A DNA stretch of 22,644 nucleotides from an uncultured Prevotella sp. (GCA_938018155.1 CALIIG010000298.1:1-22644), one strand, 5' to 3'; counted from the first letter of the stretch, positions 8,364 through 16,373 are shown. A program made the numbers and translations. The notes: generated by a model not told the origin, from the letters alone.

Positions 8364-9815
8364 ATGGCAGAATTTATAGTAGCAATAGAGCTTGGTTCAT
8401 CCAAGATAACAGGCATTGCAGGAAGGAAGAATCTTGACGGCAGTATCAGCGTTCTCGCCGTTGTCAAAGAAGATTCAGCCTCATGTATCAGCAAAGGCGT
8501 TGTGTATAATGTTGACAAAACGGTTCAGGCCCTAATTAATATAGTTAAGAAACTGGAGAACATTCTCAAAACAAAAATCGTACAAGTTTACGTTGGTGTA
8601 GGCGGAAAATCCATAAAAAGCGTTAAGAATGTTATCGTTAAGGAACTGCCTGATGATACTATTGTAAGCCAGAATATGATTAATGAGCTGATGGATTCAA
8701 ACCGCAGCATGCAATATCCGGAGCAGGAAATACTCGACGCTATTACAGAAGAGTATAAGGTTGACAATCAGTATCAGCTCGAGACTGTAGGCATACAGTG
8801 CCATCGTTTGGAAGGAAACTTCCTGAATATTCTGTGGAAAAAGAATTTCTATAAGAACATCAACAAATGCTTTAACAATGCAGGTATTGCCATTGCTGAG
8901 ATGTATCTGTCACCGCTGGCACTGGCCGACAGTGTTCTTACCGATGTTGAACGGCGTACAGGATGCGTGCTTGTCGACCTCGGCGCAGAAACAACAACGG
9001 TATGTGTTTACTATAAGAATATTCTTCGATACTTAGTTGTCATTCCGTTAGGAGGCAACAATATTACAAAAGACATTGCAAGCCTGCAGACAGATGAGCA
9101 GGAAGCCGAAGAGCTAAAACTGAAATATGCCAGTGCCTATACCGATATAAACGATATAGACAATGACAAAATGCTTACCGTCAGCGACGGCAGGACCATA
9201 GAGGAAAGCAAGTTTATCAATATCGTTGAGGCGCGCACTCTGGAGATTATTGAAAATGCCTGGTCACAGGTACCCGCTGAATATACCGACAAACTGCTGG
9301 GAGGTATTATCCTTACTGGTGGCGGAGCAAACCTTAAAGGCATAGAACAGGCATTCCGCAGGTGTACACACATTGAAAAAATAAGAATTGCAAAGACTAC
9401 TTTGCATGCTGTCAATTCAAACAATGCTGCCATAAATGCCAAGGATGGCACAATGTGCACTGTGCTCGGACTGCTTGCAAAGGGCGACATGAGCTGTGCT
9501 GGCGGCCAGATTAAGGGTGACCTGTTTGAGGAAAATGAAGAGAAAAATGCAGCTCTTTCAACGGCAGAGCTGCACAAAGAGCCTCGTCCTATTACCGAAA
9601 CTACGGGTAGAGGTATCGTGCAGACGGAAGCCGAGAAACAAGCCGAGGAAGAAGCACGCCGTAAAAAACAGCAGGAAGAAGAGGAAAGACTAAGAGCTGA
9701 AGAAGAGGAATTAGAACGCCTGCGCGAAGAAAGACGTAAAAATTCATGGCTTCACAGAACGTTGTCGAACCTGAAGAACTTCGGCAAGAAGATGGTTGCT
9801 GAGGATGAAGACTAA
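8364..9815 (+). CDS. ftsA: Cell division protein FtsA, with long Glu-rich C-terminal linker
   Basis: An actin-like ATPase that tethers FtsZ to the membrane. Phosphate-1 motif AIELGSSKITG is at residues 8-17 (approximate), phosphate-2 VLVDLGAETTTVCVY at 202-216, and the adenosine motif GGIILTGGGANLKG at 313-326. At 483 residues it is longer than E. coli FtsA (420). The excess is a highly charged Glu/Arg/Lys segment at about 418-460 that should form a long helix or coiled coil. It is followed by WLHRTLSNLKNFGKKMV, a good candidate for the amphipathic membrane-targeting helix, and an acidic end. It sits 38 bases upstream of ftsZ. Confidence 0.96.
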   Translation: MAEFIVAIELGSSKITGIAGRKNLDGSISVLAVVKEDSASCISKGVVYNVDKTVQALINIVKKLENILKTKIVQVYVGVGGKSIKSVKNVIVKELPDDTIVSQNMINELMDSNRSMQYPEQEILDAITEEYKVDNQYQLETVGIQCHRLEGNFLNILWKKNFYKNINKCFNNAGIAIAEMYLSPLALADSVLTDVERRTGCVLVDLGAETTTVCVYYKNILRYLVVIPLGGNNITKDIASLQTDEQEAEELKLKYASAYTDINDIDNDKMLTVSDGRTIEESKFINIVEARTLEIIENAWSQVPAEYTDKLLGGIILTGGGANLKGIEQAFRRCTHIEKIRIAKTTLHAVNSNNAAINAKDGTMCTVLGLLAKGDMSCAGGQIKGDLFEENEEKNAALSTAELHKEPRPITETTGRGIVQTEAEKQAEEEARRKKQQEEEERLRAEEEELERLREERRKNSWLHRTLSNLKNFGKKMVAEDED

Positions 9816-9853
9816 AAGTTAAAAATTTTGCCATTTTATTAAGCTATCATATT

Positions 9854-11194
9854 ATGTCAGACAAAAATACAGAAAACCTAAAATCCGGAATCCTTGAGAT
9901 CGTCTCGCCCAAGGTTCAAAACAGTATCATTAAGGTGATAGGTGTTGGCGGAGGTGGTGGAAACGCCGTCAATCACATGTATAAACAAGGTATCCATGAC
10001 GTGTCATTTGTGCTCTGTAACACAGATGTACAAGCATTAAACGATTCTCCGGTACCTGTTCATCTGCAATTAGGCAAGGAAGGTCTTGGTGCCGGCAACC
10101 GTCCTGAACGTGCCCGCGAAGCTGCAATGGAGAGCATTGAAGACATTCGTCGTATGCTGGATGACGGCACGAAAATGACGTTTATTACAGCCGGTATGGG
10201 CGGAGGAACGGGAACAGGAGCAGCTCCTGTCATTGCCCAGGCAAGCAAAGATATGGGTATCCTCACCGTAGGCATTGTTACAATACCCTTTCGTTTTGAA
10301 GGCCCGAAGAAGATAGACCAGGCTCTTGACGGTGTAGAAGAGATGGCTAAACATGTGGATGCCCTGCTCGTTATCAACAATGAGCGACTTCGTGAAATAT
10401 ATCCGGACCTCACCGTTCTTGGCGCATTCGCCAAAGCTGACGATACGCTGAGTGTGGCTGCCAAGAGTATTGCTGAGATTATCACAGAACACGGAATAAT
10501 AAACCTCGACTTCAAAGATGTGAAAACCGTTTTGGAAGACGGTGGTGTTGCCATCATGAGTACGGGCTATGGAGAAGGTGAGGGGCGTGTAAAGAAAGCT
10601 ATCGACGATGCCTTAAACTCGCCATTGTTAAATGACAACAATGTCTTTAACTCGAAAAAAATACTGCTTTCCATCACTTTCGCCAGCGAAAACAAAGAAC
10701 AACAGGGGTTGCTGATGGAGGAAATGAACGATATCAATGACTTCATGGCGAAGTTTAGCAAAGACTTCGAAATAAAATGGGGACTCGCGACAGACCTGGA
10801 ACTGGGAAAAAAAGTGAAGATAACTATTCTTGCTACCGGTTTCGGCATTGAAGATGTAGAACCTGTTGACAGGCACAACAAGCGCACACAAGAAGAAGTT
10901 GACCGCATTGCCGAAGAAGAAGAAATTGCAGCAGAGCGTGGCAACAGACGAGAACGATACTATGGTAGTGACAACAGCAACACACAACATAAGCGCAGAC
11001 CACATATCTATATATTCAGTCAGACCGACCTTGACAATGAAGACGTTATACTTGCAATAGAGAACACGCCCACATATAGCCGCACACGGCAAAAGCTTGA
11101 AGAAATACGAAATTTAACTCATAACGTTAAAGAAGAATCGGAAAGCAAGGAGAAGCCGGGTGAAACTGTACAGGGGGTTATCAGTTTCTCATAA
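9854..11194 (+). CDS. ftsZ: Cell division GTPase FtsZ
   Basis: A 446-residue tubulin homologue that polymerises into the Z ring. Nucleotide-binding VGGGGGNA is at residues 31-38, the tubulin signature GGGTGTG at 116-122, and the synergy (T7) loop NLDFKDV at 217-223 carries the Asp219 and Asp222 needed for hydrolysis by the neighbouring subunit. The GTPase core ends near residue 335. A charged linker follows (about 340-382), then a conserved-looking block HIYIFSQTDLDNEDVILAIE with NTPTYSRTRQKL, and about 30 further residues. The usual proteobacterial C-terminal peptide (PxFLRxR-like) is not seen; NTPTYSR may be its Bacteroidetes counterpart. Confidence 0.98.
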   Translation: MSDKNTENLKSGILEIVSPKVQNSIIKVIGVGGGGGNAVNHMYKQGIHDVSFVLCNTDVQALNDSPVPVHLQLGKEGLGAGNRPERAREAAMESIEDIRRMLDDGTKMTFITAGMGGGTGTGAAPVIAQASKDMGILTVGIVTIPFRFEGPKKIDQALDGVEEMAKHVDALLVINNERLREIYPDLTVLGAFAKADDTLSVAAKSIAEIITEHGIINLDFKDVKTVLEDGGVAIMSTGYGEGEGRVKKAIDDALNSPLLNDNNVFNSKKILLSITFASENKEQQGLLMEEMNDINDFMAKFSKDFEIKWGLATDLELGKKVKITILATGFGIEDVEPVDRHNKRTQEEVDRIAEEEEIAAERGNRRERYYGSDNSNTQHKRRPHIYIFSQTDLDNEDVILAIENTPTYSRTRQKLEEIRNLTHNVKEESESKEKPGETVQGVISFS

Positions 11195-11245
11195 TATAAA
11201 TAAGGTATAAAAGAATAATCTGTTTATAACTATAAACGCATAACT

Positions 11246-11695
11246 ATGGCATTATTTGAACAAGTTAGCAAAGATATTCGCGAAGCTATGAAGGCTCACG
11301 ACAAAGTTCGATTAGAAGCACTGCGTAATATTAAGAAGGTTTTTCTTGAAGCCAAGACTGCTCCTGGCGCAAACGATACGCTCGAAGATGATGCAGCCAT
11401 GAAGATTCTGCAAAAATTAGCCAAGCAAGGTGAAGAAAGTGCAGAGGTATATCAAAAGGCCGGACGTGCAGAATTGGCAGAAGAGGAGCTGGCGCAGGTA
11501 AAAATCATTAAACAATACCTACCCCAACCACTCACAGAAGAAGAGATTAAGGCTCGCATTAACGACATTATTGCACAAACAGGAGCCTCTACAATGAAAG
11601 ATATGGGGAAAGTAATGGGGCTGGCTTCTAAGCAAATGGCTGGGCAGGCCGATGGTAAAACCATATCAACTATTGTAAGGCAACTGCTGGCTTAA
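11246..11695 (+). CDS. GatB/YqeY domain protein
   Basis: A 149-residue cytoplasmic protein spanning a YqeY family domain: an N-terminal helical segment (LFEQVSKDIREAMKAHDK...LEALRNIKKVFLEAK) and a C-terminal part (IKQYLPQPLTEEEIKARI, then MGKVMGLASKQMAGQADG) related to the tRNA-binding tail of GatB. Standalone YqeY proteins have been suggested to act in tRNA-dependent amidation or other tRNA binding, but the function is not established. It follows ftsZ by 51 bases with no hairpin between them, so it is probably the last gene of the murG-ftsZ transcript. Confidence 0.92.
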   Translation: MALFEQVSKDIREAMKAHDKVRLEALRNIKKVFLEAKTAPGANDTLEDDAAMKILQKLAKQGEESAEVYQKAGRAELAEEELAQVKIIKQYLPQPLTEEEIKARINDIIAQTGASTMKDMGKVMGLASKQMAGQADGKTISTIVRQLLA

Positions 11696-11776
11696 GTTGT
11701 ATAGCACGCTCTTCATCACGCTGGAGAACTATGCTGACAGTTGAAATACAGCAGCAAAAAGCCTTATCATACGAGA

Positions 11777-12499
11777 TTAGGAAAGAGCCTTTACAACATC
11801 AAGTGAACGGAGTTGTGGGAAGCCAGGCACGTGAAGCCTATAATAATAAAGTATAATATCGGTACAACGATTACGTTGTTCTCTATTCATTCTGAAGAGG
11901 TGCATGTTCTCATAAGTCATACGCATGAGGCTATGCATCTCTTTTGCATGAACAGGTTCGAGATAATCGGGATGTAAAGGCTGGACTGACGAGAAACTTC
12001 CATTTCGCAAATCGAACCACCAACCATCGTGAAAATCATCGAGATTAGGGAAAAAACCGATAAACATAGATAGTCTGATCATGAAAACCAAATGGAAATT
12101 AGCAAATCTTTCCTGGGCATTGTCCAGCCACATCAAACTGTTTTCTACATAACTATACAATTGTTCGTTATGCTGTTCATTGCGTAGCGAATAACTGAGA
12201 AACTCGGAAAGGAAAAGTAATATTGATAATTTCCCTGCATCAAAAGGTATGGAAATAAACGGTTGTGCCAATCTTATATCTTTGAAATGCTGCAGGTTTT
12301 GATTCGTACGATAGTCGAAAACGATATCGAGAATGCTCAGCGATTGAAAAAATTGCTTCTTAATCCGTCCCTTCGATGTTTTGGGGAGTCGGCATATAAA
12401 CGATAAGCGTCCCTGTTCACGAGTAAACAAGTCTACAATCATTTGGGCATCACCATATCTCAATGCCCGCAATACAATAGCACGACTCCTGGCTTCCAT
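11777..12499 (-). CDS. recO: DNA repair protein RecO
   Basis: A 240-residue recombination mediator that helps RecR load RecA onto SSB-coated DNA. The N-terminal OB-fold begins with ARSRAIVLRALRYGDAQMIVDLFTREQGRLSFICR, followed by the helical domain. The two CxxC pairs of the zinc finger present in some RecO proteins are absent: the only cysteines are in SFICR and NRCTD. The frame can be extended six codons to a TTG at 12517, but that stretch is the promoter -7 element TATTTTTGC, so the ATG at 12499 is chosen. It is convergent with the yqeY end of the dcw run and divergent from tRNA-Glu. Confidence 0.93.
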   Translation of the reverse strand: MEARSRAIVLRALRYGDAQMIVDLFTREQGRLSFICRLPKTSKGRIKKQFFQSLSILDIVFDYRTNQNLQHFKDIRLAQPFISIPFDAGKLSILLFLSEFLSYSLRNEQHNEQLYSYVENSLMWLDNAQERFANFHLVFMIRLSMFIGFFPNLDDFHDGWWFDLRNGSFSSVQPLHPDYLEPVHAKEMHSLMRMTYENMHLFRMNREQRNRCTDIILYYYRLHVPGFPQLRSLDVVKALS

Positions 12500-12505
12500 T
12501 TTAAC

Positions 12506-12514
12506 GCAAAAATA
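12506..12514 (-). promoter_or_regulatory. recO promoter -7 element, adjoining the start codon
   Basis: Minus strand TATTTTTGC (12514-12506) is a perfect TAnnTTTGC, with TTA rather than TTG at a 20-base spacing. Only six bases separate it from the ATG at 12499, so the predicted transcription start falls at or next to the start codon. Confidence 0.6.
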
Positions 12515-12554
12515 CAAAAAAGCATGCTACTACATAAAATAACTCATATAAAAT

Positions 12555-12585
12555 TTGGATGAAGTTTAAAAATGTACTACCTTTG
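12555..12585 (+). promoter_or_regulatory. Promoter of tRNA-Glu (and probably rpsT)
   Basis: TTG (12555-12557), 20 bases, TACCTTTG (12578-12585), then C: an exact consensus match. Transcription should begin near 12592, about 14 bases before the tRNA. It is divergent from the recO promoter about 40 bases away. Confidence 0.8.
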
Positions 12586-12605
12586 CATCCGCAAAATAGG
12601 TTTAA

Positions 12606-12677
12606 GGTCCCTTCGTCTATCGGTTAGGACGAGAGATTTTCATTCTCTAAAGAGCAGTTCGACTCTGCTAGGGACTA
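12606..12677 (+). tRNA. tRNA-Glu (UUC anticodon)
   Basis: A 72-base cloverleaf can be folded. Acceptor GGTCCCT pairs with AGGGACT (first pair G-U). The D arm has GTC/GAC with a GGTTAG loop. The anticodon stem AGAGA/TCTCT holds the loop TTTTCAT with anticodon TTC, and the T arm GCAG-TTCGACT-CTGC is standard. The discriminator base is A and the CCA end is not encoded (CAA follows). It lies 29 bases upstream of rpsT. Confidence 0.95.
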
Positions 12678-12706
12678 CAACAAGAAAATAATAAGAAGAA
12701 TTTAAG

Positions 12707-12961
12707 ATGGCAAATCACAAATCATCAATTAAGAGAATTCGTCAGACGAAAGTCAAGACTTTGCACAATAAATATTATGCTAAGACTATGCGTAACGCTG
12801 TTCGTAAGCTGCGCGCAACAACAGATAAGGACGAGGCTGTAAAGCTTTTCCCTGTTGTTCAGAAGATGCTTGATAAACTGGCTAAGACTAACATTATTCA
12901 TGCTAACAAAGCTGCCAATCTTAAGTCGAGTTTAGCTTTGCATGTCAACAAATTAGGATAG
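12707..12961 (+). CDS. rpsT: 30S ribosomal protein S20
   Basis: An 84-residue, Lys/Arg-rich all-helical protein that binds 16S rRNA early in 30S assembly. It begins [21 protein letters not shown], the characteristic S20 start, and continues with [31 protein letters not shown] and a C-terminal [17 protein letters not shown]. Length matches the family (about 85). It lies just downstream of tRNA-Glu, with which it probably shares a promoter, and is followed by a strong terminator, so it is separate from gyrB. Confidence 0.97.
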   Translation: MANHKSSIKRIRQTKVKTLHNKYYAKTMRNAVRKLRATTDKDEAVKLFPVVQKMLDKLAKTNIIHANKAANLKSSLALHVNKLG

Positions 12962-12991
12962 TCGTCTGATTATTCTGATATTTATGATATT

Positions 12992-13026
12992 AGGTCGCAC
13001 TCTTATGAGTTGGCGACCTTTGTTTG
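12992..13026 (+). terminator. Rho-independent terminator of rpsT
   Basis: AGGTCGC (12992-12998) pairs with GCGACCT (13013-13019), with an inner ACTC/GAGT pairing around a TTAT loop, followed by the T-rich TTGTTTG. It lies 30 bases past the rpsT stop. Confidence 0.85.
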
Positions 13027-13260
13027 TATATGTCTTTCCTGATTTCTTCCTACAATCAAACTACGCTTTTCCCCTGGCATCCCGATATGATAATTATAAC
13101 ATAAAGCCATAAAGCTGATGTATACTCCATAAGAGGTTTCAATAAATTTTAAAGCATCCCCCACCACAAGAACCAGGAAGCTATACGGATACAGTTACTA
13201 TACAAGAATCCTAACATTGCAAAGAGGCTTTTTTTATTGAATAATTTCTCATTTACAGCG
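13027..13260. other. Intergenic stretch between rpsT terminator and gyrB promoter
   Basis: AT-rich and without a plausible reading frame. I see no repeat, RNA structure or further promoter I can support. A run of seven T's (13230-13235 region) has no hairpin in front of it. Confidence 0.5.
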
Positions 13261-13268
13261 AAATTTTG

Positions 13269-13277
13269 TATCTTTGC
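13269..13277 (+). promoter_or_regulatory. gyrB promoter -7 element
   Basis: TATCTTTGC matches TAnnTTTGC, 23 bases before the gyrB ATG. The -33 TTG is not present at the ideal spacing; the nearest TTG (13237-13239) is 29 bases away, so this promoter is either weak at -33 or relies on other contacts. Confidence 0.5.
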
Positions 13278-13300
13278 ATAGTTAACATAATTGAAGACAA

Positions 13301-15277
13301 ATGGCAGAAAATCAGAACCAGGCAGACAATTATTCAGCCTCCAATATTCAGGTATTGGAGGGTCTTGAGGCTGTGCGCAAACGGCCGGCCATGTATATTG
13401 GCGACATCAGTGAGAAGGGTCTGCACCATCTTATCAACGAAACGGTAGACAATTCTATCGACGAGGCCATGGCAGGCTTCTGTCATCATATTGAAGTTAC
13501 TATTAATGAAGATAACTCTGTTACTGTAGAAGACGACGGACGAGGCATTCCTGTTGACGAGCACAAGAAGTTACACAAGAGTGCACTCGAAGTAGTTATG
13601 ACTGTTTTACATGCAGGAGGAAAGTTCGATAAAGGCTCGTATAAGGTCAGCGGCGGTCTGCATGGTGTAGGTGTAAGCTGTGTTAACGCCCTGTCTTCAC
13701 ACATGAAGTCACAGGTTTTCCGCGATGGCAAGATTTATCAACAGGAATATGAGAAAGGGAAACCGCTCTATCCTGTAAAGATAATAGGCGAAACTACAAA
13801 GCAAGGAACACGCCAACAGTTCTGGCCTGACCCGGCAATCTTTACCACTACCGTCTTTCAGTGGGATATTATAGCACGCAGAATGCGCGAGCTGGCGTTC
13901 TTAAATGCAGGAATTAAGATTACATTAACGGATCTTCGACATAACGATGAATCGGGAAAACCACGCCAGGAGGTATTCCATGCCAAAGATGGACTGAAAG
14001 AATTTGTACGTTATGTTGACCGTCATCGCCAGCATCTTTTTGACGATGTTATTTATCTGAAGACTGAAAAACAAGGCACTCCTATCGAGGTTGCCATCAT
14101 GTACAATACTGACTATTCTGAAAATTTGCACTCATATGTCAACAATATCAATACCATAGAAGGAGGAACGCATGTAACTGGCTTTCGTCAGGCACTGACC
14201 CGCGTGCTGAAAAACTATGCTGATAACGATGCGCAAATCTCTAAACAAATAGAGAAAGCTAAGATAGAAATCGCCGGCGAGGATTTTAGAGAAGGGCTTA
14301 CAGCAGTAATCTCTATTAAGGTAGCTGAACCTCAATTTGAAGGACAAACCAAAACAAAATTGGGTAACAGTGAGGTAACAGGAGCTGTAAACCAGGCCGT
14401 CGGTCAGGCTCTCTCCGACTATTTAGAGGAGCATCCTGTTGAGGCCAAGATGATTTGTGAGAAGGTTATCCTTGCAGCAACAGCACGTGTAGCTGCACGA
14501 AAGGCACGCGAAAGCGTACAACGCAAAAGTGTTATGAGCGGTGGCGGCCTGCCCGGCAAACTTGCAGACTGCTCAAATAAAGACCCAAAGGATTGCGAAA
14601 TTTTCCTCGTTGAGGGCGATTCAGCCGGTGGTTCAGCCAAGCAGGGGCGAGACAGGTACACACAAGCCATCCTGCCGCTACGTGGAAAAATATTGAATGT
14701 AGAGAAGGTTCAATGGCATCGTGTATTCGAAGCCGAGTCAGTAATGAACATTATACAAAGTATTGGCGTACGCTTTGGCGTTGAAGGTGAGGCCGATCGC
14801 GAAGCAAATATTGACAAATTACGCTATGATAAGATTATCATTATGACCGATGCCGATGTCGATGGCTCACACATTGACACACTCATTATGACGCTATTCT
14901 TCCGCTTTATGCCAAGAATCATTGAGGAAGGACACTTATATATCGCTACCCCACCATTGTATAAATGTACGTTTAAAAACAAAGTAAGCCAGTATTGCTA
15001 CAACGAACAGCAGCGTCAGGCGTTCCTGGACAAGTACGGTGACGGTTCTGAAGACGGCAAAAGCATACACACACAGCGATACAAGGGACTGGGAGAGATG
15101 AACCCTGAGCAGCTTTGGGAAACTACAATGGACCCGAAAACACGCCTGTTAAAACAAGTAACCATTGAAAATGCCGCTCAAGCCGATGAGATTTTCTCCA
15201 TGTTAATGGGTGACGATGTTGAACCAAGACGCGAATTTATCGAAGAAAACGCAGCTTTTGCTAATATAGACGCTTAA
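13301..15277 (+). CDS. gyrB: DNA gyrase subunit B
   Basis: A 658-residue ATPase subunit of DNA gyrase, which introduces negative supercoils together with GyrA. The GHKL ATPase region shows NETVDNSIDEAMAG (about 46-59), EDDGRGIPV (77-85) and GGLHGVGVSCVNALS (118-132). The QTK loop appears as EGQTKTKLGN. The TOPRIM domain shows VEGDSAGGSAKQGRDR near residue 437 and DADVDGSHI near 518. The end has YKGLGEMNPEQLWETTMDP. LPLRGKILNVEK and the QGRDR sequence favour GyrB over ParE. Length is normal for a GyrB lacking the enterobacterial insert. A strong terminator follows 20 bases after the stop. Confidence 0.97.
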   Translation: MAENQNQADNYSASNIQVLEGLEAVRKRPAMYIGDISEKGLHHLINETVDNSIDEAMAGFCHHIEVTINEDNSVTVEDDGRGIPVDEHKKLHKSALEVVMTVLHAGGKFDKGSYKVSGGLHGVGVSCVNALSSHMKSQVFRDGKIYQQEYEKGKPLYPVKIIGETTKQGTRQQFWPDPAIFTTTVFQWDIIARRMRELAFLNAGIKITLTDLRHNDESGKPRQEVFHAKDGLKEFVRYVDRHRQHLFDDVIYLKTEKQGTPIEVAIMYNTDYSENLHSYVNNINTIEGGTHVTGFRQALTRVLKNYADNDAQISKQIEKAKIEIAGEDFREGLTAVISIKVAEPQFEGQTKTKLGNSEVTGAVNQAVGQALSDYLEEHPVEAKMICEKVILAATARVAARKARESVQRKSVMSGGGLPGKLADCSNKDPKDCEIFLVEGDSAGGSAKQGRDRYTQAILPLRGKILNVEKVQWHRVFEAESVMNIIQSIGVRFGVEGEADREANIDKLRYDKIIIMTDADVDGSHIDTLIMTLFFRFMPRIIEEGHLYIATPPLYKCTFKNKVSQYCYNEQQRQAFLDKYGDGSEDGKSIHTQRYKGLGEMNPEQLWETTMDPKTRLLKQVTIENAAQADEIFSMLMGDDVEPRREFIEENAAFANIDA

Positions 15278-15296
15278 AGCATTATGATTATAACGG

Positions 15297-15349
15297 TCTT
15301 CCTGAGAAAGGCAGAGGCTATACCTCAGGCCCTCTCAGGAAGATTTTTT
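15297..15349 (+). terminator. Rho-independent terminator of gyrB
   Basis: Perfect 11-bp arms TCTTCCTGAGA (15297-15307) and TCTCAGGAAGA (15333-15343) enclose a region that can pair further (AGGC/GGCCT and GAGG/CCTC), followed by six T's (15344-15349). It ends 24 bases before the next gene's ATG. Confidence 0.92.
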
Positions 15350-15373
15350 GTTGCGGTATGTTACCTACATATA

Positions 15374-16291
15374 ATGAGAAAACTGTTTACCTTATTCCTG
15401 TTAATCTCTGGCATACTAACTATCCCGGCACAGGAATTCGACACCCATTGGATATCAATTCATCAGCCTGACAGCCTTTCACACGTGTGGTTTCGTCGTA
15501 CTTATCTTTTTAACGGTCGCCCTCAAAAGGCTTCTATAACCTTTGCTACGACCGGATTGGTGAAAATTTATATCAACGAGTGTAATATCGGCACGGCTTC
15601 TTTCTATCCTCTAAGAGAAGAAAATAACAACGACCCCGTTGCTATTACGCTCGATGTATCACCTTATCTTCGTTCTGATAGCAATGTTATTGCAGCTGTT
15701 TACTCCCCTGCTTTTCCAGAAATCAACCATCGTCAACTGTCTGTAAGCTTTTATGGCACAGACGAAACAGGAACAGCATTTTGCAATACGAGCGATAACA
15801 GCTGGCTTTGTCGTCGTGCAAACAGCTCGTTAACATTGAACGGTGGCGAGATTATTGATGGACGGGCTCACAATACATCATGGAAAGCTGTTTGGTTTGA
15901 TACAGCATTATGGACCCATGCCGACAGTTTTAACGATACAAAGAATCTGCATCTTAAAACCTTTGAGAACGGATTTACAGCCCCTAAAATCAAGAAGATA
16001 CATACTTTTGAATGGTTTAACACCGATAATATGGGCATTTTCCAAGAATTTTATCCTGCCTTTCGCGGCTTTTTACGTCTCACATTGCGCGAAGCCAGAC
16101 GCGGAGAACGCATCAATTTCGGTAACATCCAATATATTTGTAGTGGTGAGATGGATGAGCAGGCGTTTCCTTTGTTCAATATTTCCAGCTATAGCACCAT
16201 CCATATCACTGGTGACAAAAACTTCAAACCGAAACAACTTACAACCTTAGAGGCAATAGAAATGGGACAAGAAGACTATTTCGATTTCTAA
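15374..16291 (+). CDS. Secreted protein resembling the N-terminal domain of alpha-L-rhamnosidases; no catalytic domain
   Basis: 305 residues with a signal peptide (MRKLFTLFLLISGILTIPAQ), so probably periplasmic or exported. The next about 200 residues (HVWFRRTYLFNGRPQKASITF, VKIYINECNIGT, ITLDVSPYLRSDSNVIAAVY, then GEIIDGRAHNTSWKAVWFD) read like the beta-sandwich N domain of GH78-type proteins, where a jelly-roll precedes the catalytic barrel. The (alpha/alpha)6 barrel that should follow is absent, and the last about 75 residues (EFYPAFRGFLRLTLREARRG onward) are unassigned. The frame is open back to 15284, but the gyrB terminator occupies that stretch, so the ATG at 15374 is chosen. No promoter consensus was found. 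It could bind carbohydrate; enzymatic activity is not supported. Confidence 0.7.
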   Translation: MRKLFTLFLLISGILTIPAQEFDTHWISIHQPDSLSHVWFRRTYLFNGRPQKASITFATTGLVKIYINECNIGTASFYPLREENNNDPVAITLDVSPYLRSDSNVIAAVYSPAFPEINHRQLSVSFYGTDETGTAFCNTSDNSWLCRRANSSLTLNGGEIIDGRAHNTSWKAVWFDTALWTHADSFNDTKNLHLKTFENGFTAPKIKKIHTFEWFNTDNMGIFQEFYPAFRGFLRLTLREARRGERINFGNIQYICSGEMDEQAFPLFNISSYSTIHITGDKNFKPKQLTTLEAIEMGQEDYFDF

Positions 16292-16323
16292 AACTTTGTA
16301 TCGGGACAAGAGGAAAAAATAAC

Positions 16324-16332
16324 TATCTTTGC
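16324..16332 (+). promoter_or_regulatory. -7 element upstream of the AraC-family gene
   Basis: TATCTTTGC matches TAnnTTTGC, 41 bases before the ATG. A TTG occurs at 16296-16298 but with a 25-base spacer, so the -33 contact is doubtful. Its presence suggests the regulator can be transcribed independently of the gene before it. Confidence 0.5.
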
Positions 16333-16373
16333 AGCAATATTAAAGGAAAACCGAAACAAAACTATACTGAGAT

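Noticed and set aside
7880..8518. 212-codon minus-strand frame across the ftsQ-ftsA junction
   Set aside because: It is antisense to two well-supported genes and lacks recognisable motifs or a promoter.
12606..12677. tRNA-Glu as an integration site
   Set aside because: The downstream neighbour is rpsT at 29 bases; there is no partial tRNA copy or mobile-element gene in the window.
15284..15373. Upstream ATG extending the rhamnosidase-like protein by 30 residues
   Set aside because: This stretch is the gyrB terminator hairpin and T-tract; the ATG at 15374 begins a clean signal peptide.
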